This document shows, in pieces, positions 15,820 through 24,776 of a DNA stretch of 64,000 nucleotides. The position numbers and the translations under genes were made by a program. How positions within the stretch are numbered: the stretch's first letter is position 1; each line of letters starts with the position of its first letter. Under the pieces are notes generated by a model, which searched no databases, was not told where the DNA came from, and worked only from the letters and a program-made list of their open reading frames with translations. Source of the stretch: Acinetobacter junii CIP 64.5 (GTDB lineage Bacteria > Pseudomonadota > Gammaproteobacteria > Pseudomonadales > Moraxellaceae); the NCBI RefSeq assembly GCF_000368765.1, contig NZ_KB849655.1, forward strand, positions 1,217,678 to 1,281,677. Reading direction: 5' to 3'.

Positions 15820-17955
15820 ATGAGCGCTATTAAATACGAAAAAAACGCTGACAATATTGTAATTCTTACACTAGATTCATCTGGTCAATCTGCAAACACC
15901 ATGAATGCAGAGTTCCGTGATGCTTTAGATGAAGTCAGTCAAAAGCTTAAAGCTGAAACTGATCTGAAAGGTATTATTTTCCGTTCAGCTAAGAAAACCT
16001 TCTTTGCTGGTGGTGACCTAGATGAGCTGATTCAGGTACAACCTGAACACGCTACTGAATTTTTCAAGATGATTGAAAAACTCAAAGGTGACTTACGCAC
16101 AATCGAAACTTTAGGTGTGCCTGTTGTTGCAGCTTTAAACGGCACTGCGCTTGGTGGTGGCTGGGAAATCGCTTTAGGTTGTCATTATCGTATTGCCATT
16201 AATGATCCAAAAACTAAATTTGGTTTACCTGAAGTGACTTTAGGTTTACTTCCTGGCGGTGGTGGTATCGTCCGTATGGTACGTTTGCTGGGCTTACAAA
16301 ATGCATTCCCGTTCCTTATGGAAGGTAAGCAATTTGGTGTCGATAAAGCAAAATCTCTTGGTTTGGTACATGACACAGCTGAGAATGAACAAGAGCTGTT
16401 AGAAAAAGCGATTGCTTGGGTGAAAGCTAATCCAAAATCACAGCAACCATTTGATGTGAAAGGCTACAAAATCCCTGGTGGTGATCCTAAAACGCCTGCG
16501 GTTGCGCAAGTGCTTGCAATTGCCCCTGCCATGCTACGTGACAAAACCAAAGGTTGCTACCCTGCTCCTGAAGCGATCATGGCGGCTGCAGTTGAAGGTG
16601 CACAAGTCGATGTAGATACCGCGCTTCGTATTGAATCACGTTACTTTACGCAACTGACTGTCGGTCAAGTGTCGAAGAACATGATCGGTACGTTTTGGCA
16701 TGGTCTAAATGCAATTAAATCAGGTGCGAGTCGTCCTACTGCAGTTGCTAAATGGCAAGCGAAGAAAGTCGGTGTTTTAGGTGCAGGTATGATGGGTGCA
16801 GGGATTGCCTACTCAACTGCAATCAAGGGCATTCCTGTCGTACTCAAAGATGTGTCTGTAGAAAATGCAGAGAAAGGCAAAGCTTATTCACAAAAGCTAC
16901 TTGATAAACGTGTTTCACAAGGTCGTATGACCGCAGAAAAACGTGATCAAGTGTTAGCGCTTATTACGGCTACTGCTGATGCAGCTGATCTACAAGGCTG
17001 TGACTTAATCATTGAAGCAGTATTTGAAAATCAAGAACTCAAAGCCAAAGTGACTCAAGAAGCTGAGCAGTATTTAGCGGAAGATGGAATCTTTGCATCG
17101 AACACGTCTACCTTACCGATCACAGGTCTAGCAACAGCAAGTAAAGATGCTAAAAACTTTATTGGCTTACATTTCTTTAGCCCAGTCGACAAAATGCAAT
17201 TGGTCGAAATCATCAAAGGCAAAGAAACTTCAGCTGAAACATTAGCTAAAGCCTATGACTTTGTACAACAAATTGCAAAAACACCAATCGTGGTAAATGA
17301 CAGTCGTGGTTTCTTTACCAGTCGTGTGTTTGGTACGTTCATTCAAGAAGGTATGCGTCTACTTGCTGAGGGTGTACATCCAGCAAAAATCGAAATGGCA
17401 GCACTCAAAGCAGGTATGCCTGTTGGTCCTCTTGCGATTCAGGATGAAGTATCTTTAACTCTGACTGAGCATGTAGCAAGCGAAACGCGTAAAGCATTGC
17501 AAGCTGAAGGGAAAGACTTACCGAAAACCCCTGTAGATGAAGTGGTTCACACCATGATTCACGAGCTCAATCGTAAAGGTAAAGCAGCAGGTGCAGGCTT
17601 CTATGAATATCCAGAAAATGGCAAAAAACATTTGTGGGATGGGCTCAGCCGTTGGACAAAAACGAATGATATTTCTGAACAAGATATGATTGATCGCTTC
17701 TTGTTTGTTCAAGCGCTGGATACTTTGCGCTGCTATGAAGAAGGTGTTCTAGAATCAGTAATTGATGCCAATGTCGGTTCAATTTTTGGAATCGGTTTTG
17801 CTCCATGGACTGGTGGTGCAATTCAATTCCTAAATCAAAATGGGATTGAAAAATCACTACAACGTTCAGAGGAATTGGCTGCTAAATATGGTGAACGTTT
17901 CAATCCACCACAATTGTTAAAAGACAAAGCGCAGAAGAAAGAAATTATTCAATAA
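15820..17955 (+). CDS. fadJ: Multifunctional enoyl-CoA hydratase/3-hydroxyacyl-CoA dehydrogenase
   Basis: 711 residues from the ATG at 15820, with AAGGAG overlapping the preceding stop codon; the frame is open 19 codons further up inside the thiolase gene but that is not a start. Residues 1-280 form the crotonase domain with the oxyanion loops (FFAGGDLDEL, GTALGGGWEIALG) and the catalytic-Glu segment GLPEVTLGLLPGGGG. From about 312 comes the NAD-binding 3-hydroxyacyl-CoA dehydrogenase (GVLGAGMMGAGIA, ASNTSTLPIT, LHFFSPVDKM), ending in two helical dehydrogenase C-domains. It hydrates enoyl-CoA and oxidises the product for the adjacent thiolase. A strong terminator follows. Confidence 0.92.
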   Translation: MSAIKYEKNADNIVILTLDSSGQSANTMNAEFRDALDEVSQKLKAETDLKGIIFRSAKKTFFAGGDLDELIQVQPEHATEFFKMIEKLKGDLRTIETLGVPVVAALNGTALGGGWEIALGCHYRIAINDPKTKFGLPEVTLGLLPGGGGIVRMVRLLGLQNAFPFLMEGKQFGVDKAKSLGLVHDTAENEQELLEKAIAWVKANPKSQQPFDVKGYKIPGGDPKTPAVAQVLAIAPAMLRDKTKGCYPAPEAIMAAAVEGAQVDVDTALRIESRYFTQLTVGQVSKNMIGTFWHGLNAIKSGASRPTAVAKWQAKKVGVLGAGMMGAGIAYSTAIKGIPVVLKDVSVENAEKGKAYSQKLLDKRVSQGRMTAEKRDQVLALITATADAADLQGCDLIIEAVFENQELKAKVTQEAEQYLAEDGIFASNTSTLPITGLATASKDAKNFIGLHFFSPVDKMQLVEIIKGKETSAETLAKAYDFVQQIAKTPIVVNDSRGFFTSRVFGTFIQEGMRLLAEGVHPAKIEMAALKAGMPVGPLAIQDEVSLTLTEHVASETRKALQAEGKDLPKTPVDEVVHTMIHELNRKGKAAGAGFYEYPENGKKHLWDGLSRWTKTNDISEQDMIDRFLFVQALDTLRCYEEGVLESVIDANVGSIFGIGFAPWTGGAIQFLNQNGIEKSLQRSEELAAKYGERFNPPQLLKDKAQKKEIIQ

Positions 17956-17978
17956 TTTTTTCACTCTCTTCACTTTAC

Positions 17979-18015
17979 GCTCATATCAGTTTCTTTAACT
18001 GATATGAGCTTTTTT
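17979..18015 (+). terminator. Terminator of the fadIJ-type operon
   Basis: A perfect 13-bp stem GCTCATATCAGTT/AACTGATATGAGC (17979-17991, 17997-18009) with a 5-nt loop is followed by six T. Confidence 0.92.
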
Positions 18016-18115
18016 GTATTTATTGATATAAAACCGAATTACGTCTAATCCATCACAAATTGTGCTATAAATACACCAATTCTGCTTTACTTTTTGTCCT
18101 TTGGAAATTTGTCTT

Positions 18116-18340
18116 ATGTCTGAGAAATTATGTCCTGAAACCTCTCCGTGGGGTTGGAAAGCACTGATCATCACTTGCATTTTAAGCTTTATCTTTATGG
18201 TGATTTTTTATTTAGCCATAAATAATGAGCCTGACTATATGCCAATGAATCAAAAAAAAACAGCGGCAGCAGCTGAAATGTCACAATCTCCAGCAAATGG
18301 CGAAGCTCAACATAGCGAGCATCAGCAACACAATCACTAA
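18116..18340 (+). CDS. Small single-pass membrane protein with His-rich tail (paralogue 1)
   Basis: 74 residues from the ATG at 18116. One membrane helix (about 15-38, ALIITCILSFIFMVIFYLA) is followed by the motif NNEPDYMPMNQ and a hydrophilic tail ending HSEHQQHNH. It is clearly related to the protein at 19542-19778: both share WK, the helix, FYLA, NEPDYMP and a Gln/His C-terminus. The function is unknown. The His tail could bind a metal ion, an inference only. The patatin-like gene lies between the two copies, all in the same direction. Confidence 0.75.
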   Translation: MSEKLCPETSPWGWKALIITCILSFIFMVIFYLAINNEPDYMPMNQKKTAAAAEMSQSPANGEAQHSEHQQHNH

Positions 18341-18355
18341 AGTATTCTTGTCGAA

Positions 18356-18390
18356 GATGATAACCCCGTGTTAAACAGGGATTTATCATC
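18356..18390 (+). repeat. Hairpin just upstream of the patatin gene
   Basis: GATGATAA plus CCC pairs with GGG plus TTATCATC (18378-18390), with small bulges. No T run follows and the right arm ends 16 nt before the patatin ATG. It may lie at the 3' end of the small-protein mRNA or modulate patatin translation. Confidence 0.4.
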
Positions 18391-18406
18391 CTATTCGAGA
18401 TATTGA

Positions 18407-19261
18407 ATGCTTCACCAAAATCGTCAAGCACTGGTCGTTGAAGGTGGTGGAATGCGCGGCGCATTTACCAGCGGTGTCTTAGATGCATTTTTACTGCAAC
18501 AATTTAATCCATTTGATCTTTGTGTTGGTGTTTCATCTGGTTCTACCAATGTCGCTAATTACCTCGCAGCTCAACAAGGTCGCACCCTACAAATCTATCT
18601 AGATCATTCTCTTCGATCTGAATTCATTCATTATGGACGCTTCTTCAAAGGTGGTGACTTACTTGATTTGAAATGGATGTGGGACGTGGTTGAAAAAGAA
18701 AATCCACTCAATCAAGCTCAATTATTTGCCAATCATCCTGAGTTCTACATGGTATTGACCCATGCTATCTCAGGAGATGCAACATATATCAAAGCCTCCA
18801 AAGACAACATTCTCGATGGATTACGTGCATCAAGTTCTATTCCTGTGCTTACCCGTCAAGCAGTAGAAGTTTTTGGTGAACCCTACTTTGATGGCGGAGT
18901 CGCAGATGCTCTCCCCGTACTTTGGACGGCGAAACAAACTAATGTATCTAAACTCATGGTACTGAGAACTCGCCCCAAAAATTACTACAAAGCCAGTAGT
19001 AAAGGTGATCAACTACTTGCAAGGTATGCATTCAAGCAACGACATGGTTTTGCCAAAAGTTTATTAGCAAGAACTCAACGCTATAATGAATCTGTTCAAT
19101 TTGTTAGAACAGCATCTGAACAAAAAATATTGGAGGTTTGCCCACCCGACTTAAAACATATGGCGGGTCGACTCACCAAGAATAAAGCCAAGATTCGTTA
19201 TGGTTATGATATTGGTCTAGAAACAGGCTTCAAAGCTATTGAAGATTGGAAAGCCCTATAA
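18407..19261 (+). CDS. Patatin-like phospholipase (YjjU type)
   Basis: 284 residues. The oxyanion GGGMRGAF, the nucleophile elbow GVSSGS and the catalytic DGG (YFDGGVADALP) are all intact, so a Ser-Asp dyad lipase is expected. There is no signal peptide, which suggests a cytoplasmic or membrane-associated acyl hydrolase acting on phospholipids or acylglycerols. Length and the C-terminal GYDIGLETGFKAIEDW fit the YjjU/RssA-like bacterial group. The start has only a weak ribosome-binding sequence, and a hairpin lies just upstream. Confidence 0.88.
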   Translation: MLHQNRQALVVEGGGMRGAFTSGVLDAFLLQQFNPFDLCVGVSSGSTNVANYLAAQQGRTLQIYLDHSLRSEFIHYGRFFKGGDLLDLKWMWDVVEKENPLNQAQLFANHPEFYMVLTHAISGDATYIKASKDNILDGLRASSSIPVLTRQAVEVFGEPYFDGGVADALPVLWTAKQTNVSKLMVLRTRPKNYYKASSKGDQLLARYAFKQRHGFAKSLLARTQRYNESVQFVRTASEQKILEVCPPDLKHMAGRLTKNKAKIRYGYDIGLETGFKAIEDWKAL

Positions 19262-19275
19262 TCATCTCGCTTACT

Positions 19276-19310
19276 CCAAGTCTTTGAATACTATAACATT
19301 GAAGACTTGG
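19276..19310 (+). repeat. Stem-loop after the patatin gene
   Basis: CCAAGTCTT (19276-19284) pairs with AAGACTTGG (19302-19310) around a 17-nt loop. It may be a weak terminator; the tract after it is AATCTTATT. Confidence 0.4.
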
Positions 19311-19541
19311 AATCTTATTAAAATCGTATCTTATTCTAAATAATAACTTAGATTTAGCCCTAATTATTAATTTCAGACTATTCTTTTTTGCAAATCAACT
19401 TTCAAGTTTCAATCAATAATACAAATCATCAGACACCCCAAAACAAACTATAAAACCATATAATGTTTAGGCTTTTTATCAAATTGATTAAATGATGTTG
19501 TTCTAGCAAGTTTTTTATTTATTTTATTTTTGGAATTTTCT

Positions 19542-19778
19542 ATGAGTAATCGCTCAAACTCTCACAACGATTCAAGTGAAACCGTATTAGGTTGGAAATT
19601 TGTCATTATCGTTGGGGTACTTAGTACAATTTTTCTCAGTTTCTTCTACTTAGCTATGAGCAATGAACCAGATTATATGCCTGGAGCACAGCGAGCAGCA
19701 GAACAACAAAAAGCAATCGCTCAAGAAAATGCTCAAGCAAGCTCAGAGGTTGAAACCCAACATCAGCAACACCAATAA
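19542..19778 (+). CDS. Small single-pass membrane protein with His/Gln tail (paralogue 2)
   Basis: 78 residues from the ATG at 19542. The layout is the same as the 74-residue protein at 18116: a short polar N-terminus, LGWKFVIIVGVLSTIFLSFFYLA as the membrane helix, then SNEPDYMPGAQ and a Gln/Ala/Glu tail ending THQQHQQHQ-like (TQHQQHQ). A duplicated gene pair around the patatin gene is the simplest explanation. About 280 bp of AT-rich DNA precedes it, so it has its own promoter. Function unknown. Confidence 0.75.
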   Translation: MSNRSNSHNDSSETVLGWKFVIIVGVLSTIFLSFFYLAMSNEPDYMPGAQRAAEQQKAIAQENAQASSEVETQHQQHQ

Positions 19779-19785
19779 AGAAATA

Positions 19786-19821
19786 TAACTTGCTCGATCT
19801 GATCGTCGATCGAGCAAGTTA
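19786..19821. terminator. Bidirectional stem-loop between convergent genes
   Basis: A perfect 14-bp stem TAACTTGCTCGATC/GATCGAGCAAGTTA has an 8-nt loop. It lies between the plus-strand small membrane protein gene and the minus-strand GNAT gene. T runs are weak on both sides, but the position suits a terminator. Confidence 0.7.
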
Positions 19822-19838
19822 TGATCTAACTCTTCGTT

Positions 19839-20270
19839 TCAGTGATTTTTAGTTTCAATCACCAACTGCATTTTTATATGAGGAATTCCACACTCATCGT
19901 ATGCATCCCCTTGTATCGAAAATCCTAATTTTTCATAGAATGAGATGGCGTGAACTTGTGAGGATAAGTGAAGAAATTTTCGATCTTGTTGATGTGCTTG
20001 CCGAATAATCTCTAACATAATCATACTTCCAATTCCTTGTCCGCGATAAGCTTTGAGTACAGCCACACGCCCTACACTATTGTTTTGTAATAAACGCGCA
20101 GTTGCAATTGGTTGATCTTGATCATAGACAACAAAATGATCTGAAATCATATCTTGATCATCCCACTCCTCTTCTTCAGGAATATTCTGCTCAATTATAA
20201 AAACTTGTTTTCGAATGAACTTTGCGTCTTGCTCTAACTTATCCCAGTGACCACTTTGAACTCTAAACAT
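19839..20270 (-). CDS. GNAT-family N-acetyltransferase (ElaA-like)
   Basis: 143 residues. RVAVLKAYRGQGIGSMIM is the acetyl-CoA pyrophosphate loop, and SSQVHAISFYEKLGF with DECGIPHIKM is typical of the ElaA/YjdJ-like group. The substrate is unknown. It starts 16 bp after the stop of the methyltransferase gene on the same strand, so the two form an operon. The Shine-Dalgarno is GAGATCGAG just upstream of the ATG. Confidence 0.87.
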   Translation of the reverse strand: MFRVQSGHWDKLEQDAKFIRKQVFIIEQNIPEEEEWDDQDMISDHFVVYDQDQPIATARLLQNNSVGRVAVLKAYRGQGIGSMIMLEIIRQAHQQDRKFLHLSSQVHAISFYEKLGFSIQGDAYDECGIPHIKMQLVIETKNH

Positions 20271-20286
20271 CTCGATCTCAGCTTAA

Positions 20287-21501
20287 TTAGCACTTACAAC
20301 CTAAATTTTCGATCGGCATTTGATCTTGTAACAGCAATTCTAAGCTTTGTTTTTGGATACCATACATCTGTTTTAAGGCTTGAATTTGCTGCATAATTTT
20401 CGGATCAGGCTGCTGAACATCTTTACGCTTGGTCGCTAAAATCATCTTATTTTTACTGGTATGTTCCAGTGAAACGAATTCAAAAACTTTAGTTTCATAG
20501 CCGTAAGCCTTAAGCAACAAAGCACGCAATGTATCTGTCAGCATTTCTGCCTGCTGCCCTGCATGAATGCCAAACTGAAGCATCGGTTGTAAAACCTCTG
20601 GGCTTTTTAATTGAGGTCGCAACTCTTTATGGCAACATGGCGCACACATGATCATTGAGGCATTCAGACGAATTCCTGTATGAATTGCAAAGTCGGTTGC
20701 TACATCACAAGCATGTAGTGCAATCATGACATCTAGCTTTTCTGGGGCATAGCTCCGCACGTCACCTTCAAAGAAATCAAGATGATTAAAGCCAACATCA
20801 TCTGCAACTTTTTGGCAAAACTGTACAAGATTCGAACGCAGTTCAACACCTGTGATTAACGGGGTTTTATTTTGCTCTAATAAATAATCATACAAAGCAA
20901 AAGTTAAATAACCTTTTCCTGAACCAAAATCAACAATATTAAGTTCTTGTTGAGAAGCATCAATTTGCTCATAAGCATTTGAAAAAATTTCAATAAACTT
21001 ATTAATCTGTTTCCACTTGCGCGCCATACTTGGAATGAGTTGTGCCTTTTCATCGGTAATTCCAAGATGTTTAAGAAATGGACTTCGTTGCTGAACAAAT
21101 CGATGTTTTTCACGATCATGATGCTGTTGAACTTGGTTTACACTGATTTGCTTTTTCTGTGCATTCAACATGGCTTTCTTTTTGTTTTTTTTCAGTTGAA
21201 TATCTTGATGCATTGTAAATAGATTGGCTTGTTTCGACTGAACCAACAGCTCGGCTATTTTCTCTAATCCCTCTTCAATCGGATAATTCTTAGTAATATC
21301 TTGCGTTTTATAATGATATAAACAGGACAGCATACTTTGATTTTGCAGTTCAATAATGCGAAAAGTCATTTTTTCTAAATCTGTCATTTCGCCCTTGTAT
21401 TGACTCAAGATCAATCGGTCAAAACTATTGTTTCCAATAGATTGCTGAATCTCCAAGAAAAATTGCTGTTCTTGTTCAAAGGAAAATTTGGGCGCAAACA
21501 T
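20287..21501 (-). CDS. SAM-dependent methyltransferase (GSTCD/METTL25-like)
   Basis: 404 residues. The N-terminal 180 residues are helical and very basic between about 100 and 135 (KKNKKKAMLNAQKKQ). Motif I is IVDFGSGKGYLTFAL (from 189), followed by GVELRSNLVQFC. The ALHACDVATD and CAPCCHKEL segments are typical of a methyltransferase group that includes the eukaryotic GSTCD protein. A CAPCCH cluster and a C-terminal GCKC hint at a metal site. The target is unknown; RNA is plausible given the basic N-terminus. It is first gene of a two-gene unit with a GNAT. Confidence 0.75.
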   Translation of the reverse strand: MFAPKFSFEQEQQFFLEIQQSIGNNSFDRLILSQYKGEMTDLEKMTFRIIELQNQSMLSCLYHYKTQDITKNYPIEEGLEKIAELLVQSKQANLFTMHQDIQLKKNKKKAMLNAQKKQISVNQVQQHHDREKHRFVQQRSPFLKHLGITDEKAQLIPSMARKWKQINKFIEIFSNAYEQIDASQQELNIVDFGSGKGYLTFALYDYLLEQNKTPLITGVELRSNLVQFCQKVADDVGFNHLDFFEGDVRSYAPEKLDVMIALHACDVATDFAIHTGIRLNASMIMCAPCCHKELRPQLKSPEVLQPMLQFGIHAGQQAEMLTDTLRALLLKAYGYETKVFEFVSLEHTSKNKMILATKRKDVQQPDPKIMQQIQALKQMYGIQKQSLELLLQDQMPIENLGCKC

Positions 21502-21601
21502 AGTGAAAACCTGACAAATAGAAACTAAATTTTATAGCGTCTTACTTTAAAAGGGAAATTGCATTACGATACAGTTGTATTTTTATACTATTAGAAGCTC
21601 A

Positions 21602-22243
21602 ATGAACGCTAATTTTCTAACCAATTATGATCCCAAAGAAGAATTAATTAATGCCTATAGTCACGGGATTGGGGCAGCTCTGGCGCTAATTGCATCGGTG
21701 TTTCTAATTATCAAAGGATATGGACTACCTTTCGGACAATGGATGAGTTTATGGGTATATGGGTTCAGTCTTGTATTACTCCTCAGCAGTTCTATGCTTT
21801 ACCATTTCTCTCAAGATGGAATGAAACGCTACTGGTATAAAAAACTTGACCATACTGCGATTTATTATCTGATTGCAGGAACATATACCCCCTTTCTAAG
21901 TATCGCAATCCCGACAGCGAAAGCACATTATTTATTAATTGCGCTATGGATCATCGCCTTGATTGGGACGGTATTTAAACTGATCCTAATTCATCGTTTT
22001 CAAAAAGTATCTTTGGCTGCCTATATCATCATGGGGTGGTTAGCCGTGTTGGTTATGGATGATATGCAACGTTATCTATCAAAAGAAGCAATCCAGTTAT
22101 TGATTGCGGGTGGGCTTGCTTATACTGTCGGCACATTGTTTTATGCTTTAAAAAAGGTAAGATATACCCACGCAATTTGGCATGTATTTGTGCTAATAGG
22201 GGCAGGTTTACACTTTCTTGCAATCTACTGTTATGTACTTTAA
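21602..22243 (+). CDS. Hemolysin III / PAQR family membrane protein
   Basis: 213 residues from the ATG at 21602; a TTG nine codons earlier is in frame but has no Shine-Dalgarno. Seven membrane helices are visible. The family signatures are present: EELINAYSHGIGAALAL at the start, SSMLYHF, KLDHTAIYYLIAGTYTPF and the C-terminal HAIWHVFVLIGAGLHF, which together supply the Ser/His/Asp/His residues of the presumed Zn site. Bacterial relatives (YqfA) are linked to membrane lipid homeostasis; true hemolytic activity is not implied. Confidence 0.9.
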   Translation: MNANFLTNYDPKEELINAYSHGIGAALALIASVFLIIKGYGLPFGQWMSLWVYGFSLVLLLSSSMLYHFSQDGMKRYWYKKLDHTAIYYLIAGTYTPFLSIAIPTAKAHYLLIALWIIALIGTVFKLILIHRFQKVSLAAYIIMGWLAVLVMDDMQRYLSKEAIQLLIAGGLAYTVGTLFYALKKVRYTHAIWHVFVLIGAGLHFLAIYCYVL

Positions 22244-22354
22244 CTCCTGTCAACAGGCCAAAAGAAATGACACTAGTTTCATGAGTAGACTATGCATTCA
22301 AGGAATTCTCAAGTCCATATTTCTGTGTCTTGATCAAATAAAATAAGGTCTCGT

Positions 22355-23665
22355 ATGTCGTCTAGCACTACGACTGTCACCCCCGAAGTGGCAAGCAATT
22401 CAAAAACAAGGGTATTATTTGCCAGTCTCGTGGGTACCACGATTGAGTTTTTTGACTTCTATATCTACGCAACTGCAGCCGTTTTAATTTTTCCTCATTT
22501 ATTTTTCCCAGAAAGTAGTGATGGTGCCGCTGTACTAAAATCCCTCGCAACTTTTGCAATTGCCTTTATTGCTCGCCCGATCGGAGCCGCAATTTTTGGA
22601 CATTTGGGAGATCGAATTGGACGTAAAGCAACTTTAGTCGCAGCTTTACTCACTATGGGGATATCAACCGTTTGTATCGGTTTGCTGCCAACCTATGCAC
22701 AAATTGGTCTTGCAGCTCCTTTACTATTAGCTTTATGCCGTTTAGGTCAAGGTCTCGGTCTTGGTGGTGAATGGAGTGGTGCTGTTCTACTGGCGACTGA
22801 AAATGCACCTGAAGGCAAACGTGCATGGTATGGCATGTTCCCTCAACTGGGCGCCCCGATTGGTTTTATCCTCTCAACAGGTTCTTTCCTATTATTGAAT
22901 GCTTTTATGTCAGAACAAGATTTCATGACTTGGGGCTGGCGTATTCCATTCGTCTCAAGTGCGGTGTTGGTTCTGGTTGGTCTCTATATCCGTCTGAAAT
23001 TGCATGAGACTCCTGCATTCCAAAAGGTTTTAGACAAACAAAAAGAAGTTAATGTCCCATTCAAAGAGGTCATGACGAAGCATTTCCCAATGTTGGTCTT
23101 GGGTACTGTTGCTGCGATTTGTACTTTTGTCGTGTTCTATCTCACAACTGTTTTTGCTCTCAACTGGGGTACAACAAAACTGGGATATGCTCGCGGCGAT
23201 TTCCTTGAATTACAATTGATCGCAACACTTTGCTTTGCAGCTTTCATTCCTGTTTCAGCGATTCTTGCTGAAAAGTTTGGACGTAAAAATACATCGGTTG
23301 CTATCTGTATCTTATCAGCCTTATTTGGACTTTGTTTTGCGCCACTTTTAGGGTCAGGTAGCCCATTACTTGTGTTCCTATTTTTATGTATTGGTCTCTC
23401 AATCATGGGACTCACTTACGGACCGATTGGAACTGTACTTTCTGAGATTTTTCCAACATCAGTCCGTTATACAGGTTCAGCATTAACCTTCAACTTGGCA
23501 GGTATTTTTGGTGCATCCTTTGCCCCTTACATTGCGACCAAACTCGCTGAAAGCTATGGTTTAGATGCTGTAGGAATGTATTTAAGTTTAGCGTCAATTC
23601 TTTCATTAATCGCGTTTTTGTTCATCCGTGAAACCAAACACGATGATGTAAATAACCAAGTCTAA
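22355..23665 (+). CDS. MFS transporter, metabolite:H+ symporter (MHS) family
   Basis: 436 residues with 12 membrane helices. VGTTIEFFDFYIYATAA and the MFS motif GHLGDRIGRKATL identify the MHS group, whose members (ProP, KgtP, ShiA, YhjE) import organic acids or compatible solutes with protons. RLGQGLGLGGEWSGA and GWRIPF are also present. The substrate cannot be read from sequence. AAGG lies before the ATG. No catabolic genes are directly adjacent. Confidence 0.9.
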   Translation: MSSSTTTVTPEVASNSKTRVLFASLVGTTIEFFDFYIYATAAVLIFPHLFFPESSDGAAVLKSLATFAIAFIARPIGAAIFGHLGDRIGRKATLVAALLTMGISTVCIGLLPTYAQIGLAAPLLLALCRLGQGLGLGGEWSGAVLLATENAPEGKRAWYGMFPQLGAPIGFILSTGSFLLLNAFMSEQDFMTWGWRIPFVSSAVLVLVGLYIRLKLHETPAFQKVLDKQKEVNVPFKEVMTKHFPMLVLGTVAAICTFVVFYLTTVFALNWGTTKLGYARGDFLELQLIATLCFAAFIPVSAILAEKFGRKNTSVAICILSALFGLCFAPLLGSGSPLLVFLFLCIGLSIMGLTYGPIGTVLSEIFPTSVRYTGSALTFNLAGIFGASFAPYIATKLAESYGLDAVGMYLSLASILSLIAFLFIRETKHDDVNNQV

Positions 23666-23819
23666 TCTATATGTTCTTATTGAGTGAACGTCATAAGAGG
23701 TTCACTCAAACCATTTGTCGGGCAATTCCACTCACCCTTTTTCAAACGCTACAACATCTCTCCCGCTAATATTTTTTGTGCTAAAATACGCGACTCCCTT
23801 TTTTTAGATGATTGTGCTC

Positions 23820-24725
23820 ATGTACGCAGTGATTATCGTTGCCGTATTTTTGGTCAGTTTTTTATATACTTATTATCGTGGCAAAGAACGATTAAAAGCA
23901 TCTCGACAATTATTCGACCATTCGACATTTCTAGCACCAGTTAATATGTTTATGACTGGTTTCTCCAAATTACCGAACCAACCATTCTTTGATGTGGCGC
24001 AGTTTCCTGAGCTCAAACCATTACAGGACAATTGGCAAGTAATCCGTGAAGAAGCAATCCAGCTACAAAATCAAATTAAAGCAGCTGAAAAGAATAACGA
24101 TGCAGGTTTTAATACCTTCTTCAAACGTGGTTGGAAACGTTTTTATTTAAAATGGTATCAAGCTAGCCATCCATCAGCTCAACAACTTTGCCCTAAGACA
24201 GTTGCCTTGTTAGAAAGTATTCCTTCAGTAAAAGCAGCAATGTTTACTGAACTTCCATCTGGAAGTTATTTAGGTAAACATCGTGATCCTTATGCGGGTT
24301 CAGTTCGTTATCATTTAGGTTTAGTAACACCAAACAGCGATGACTGTTTTATTGAAGTTGATCAAGAACGCTATAGCTGGCGCGATGGTGAAGCAACTGT
24401 TTTTGATGAGACTTTTGTGCATTGGGCTGAAAATAAAACGGATCAGACCCGTATTATTTTATTCTGTGACATCGAGCGTCCAATGAAATGGGGCTGGGCT
24501 CAGAAGATCAATCATTGGTTTGGTCGCAATGTTATGTCAGCGGCAAGTTCACCGAATGATGATCAAGATAAAACAGGTTTTATCAATCGAATTTTCAAGT
24601 ATGGCTATGCCGTACATCATTATGGTCGTGGTTTAAAACAACGTAATCGTAGAGTTTACTATCTTGCAAAATGGCTGATGTTTGCAATCATTATTGGTCT
24701 GATTTTATTACCTAGCTTTCTTTAA
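23820..24725 (+). CDS. lpxO: Aspartyl/asparaginyl beta-hydroxylase-like lipid A hydroxylase
   Basis: 301 residues from the ATG at 23820; an ATG four codons earlier (23808) is in frame and neither has a clear Shine-Dalgarno. A membrane helix at each end (2-20 and the last 20) flanks the catalytic domain. The Fe(II)/2-oxoglutarate ligands are in LGKHRDPY (HxD) and ETFVHWAENKT (distal His), with RIILFCDIERP binding oxoglutarate. Sequence and length match Acinetobacter LpxO, which adds a 2-hydroxyl to lipid A laurate and affects resistance to antimicrobial peptides. A terminator shared with the next gene follows. Confidence 0.88.
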   Translation: MYAVIIVAVFLVSFLYTYYRGKERLKASRQLFDHSTFLAPVNMFMTGFSKLPNQPFFDVAQFPELKPLQDNWQVIREEAIQLQNQIKAAEKNNDAGFNTFFKRGWKRFYLKWYQASHPSAQQLCPKTVALLESIPSVKAAMFTELPSGSYLGKHRDPYAGSVRYHLGLVTPNSDDCFIEVDQERYSWRDGEATVFDETFVHWAENKTDQTRIILFCDIERPMKWGWAQKINHWFGRNVMSAASSPNDDQDKTGFINRIFKYGYAVHHYGRGLKQRNRRVYYLAKWLMFAIIIGLILLPSFL

Positions 24726-24734
24726 TTAGCTGTA

Positions 24735-24766
24735 AAAAAAGGAGATGCATCTGCATCTCCTTTTTT
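24735..24766. terminator. Bidirectional terminator between lpxO and a secreted-protein gene
   Basis: A perfect stem GGAGATGCA/TGCATCTCC (24741-24749, 24752-24760) is extended by A6/T6 on its flanks. It lies between convergent genes. Confidence 0.92.
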
Positions 24767-24776
24767 GTTGAAACTT

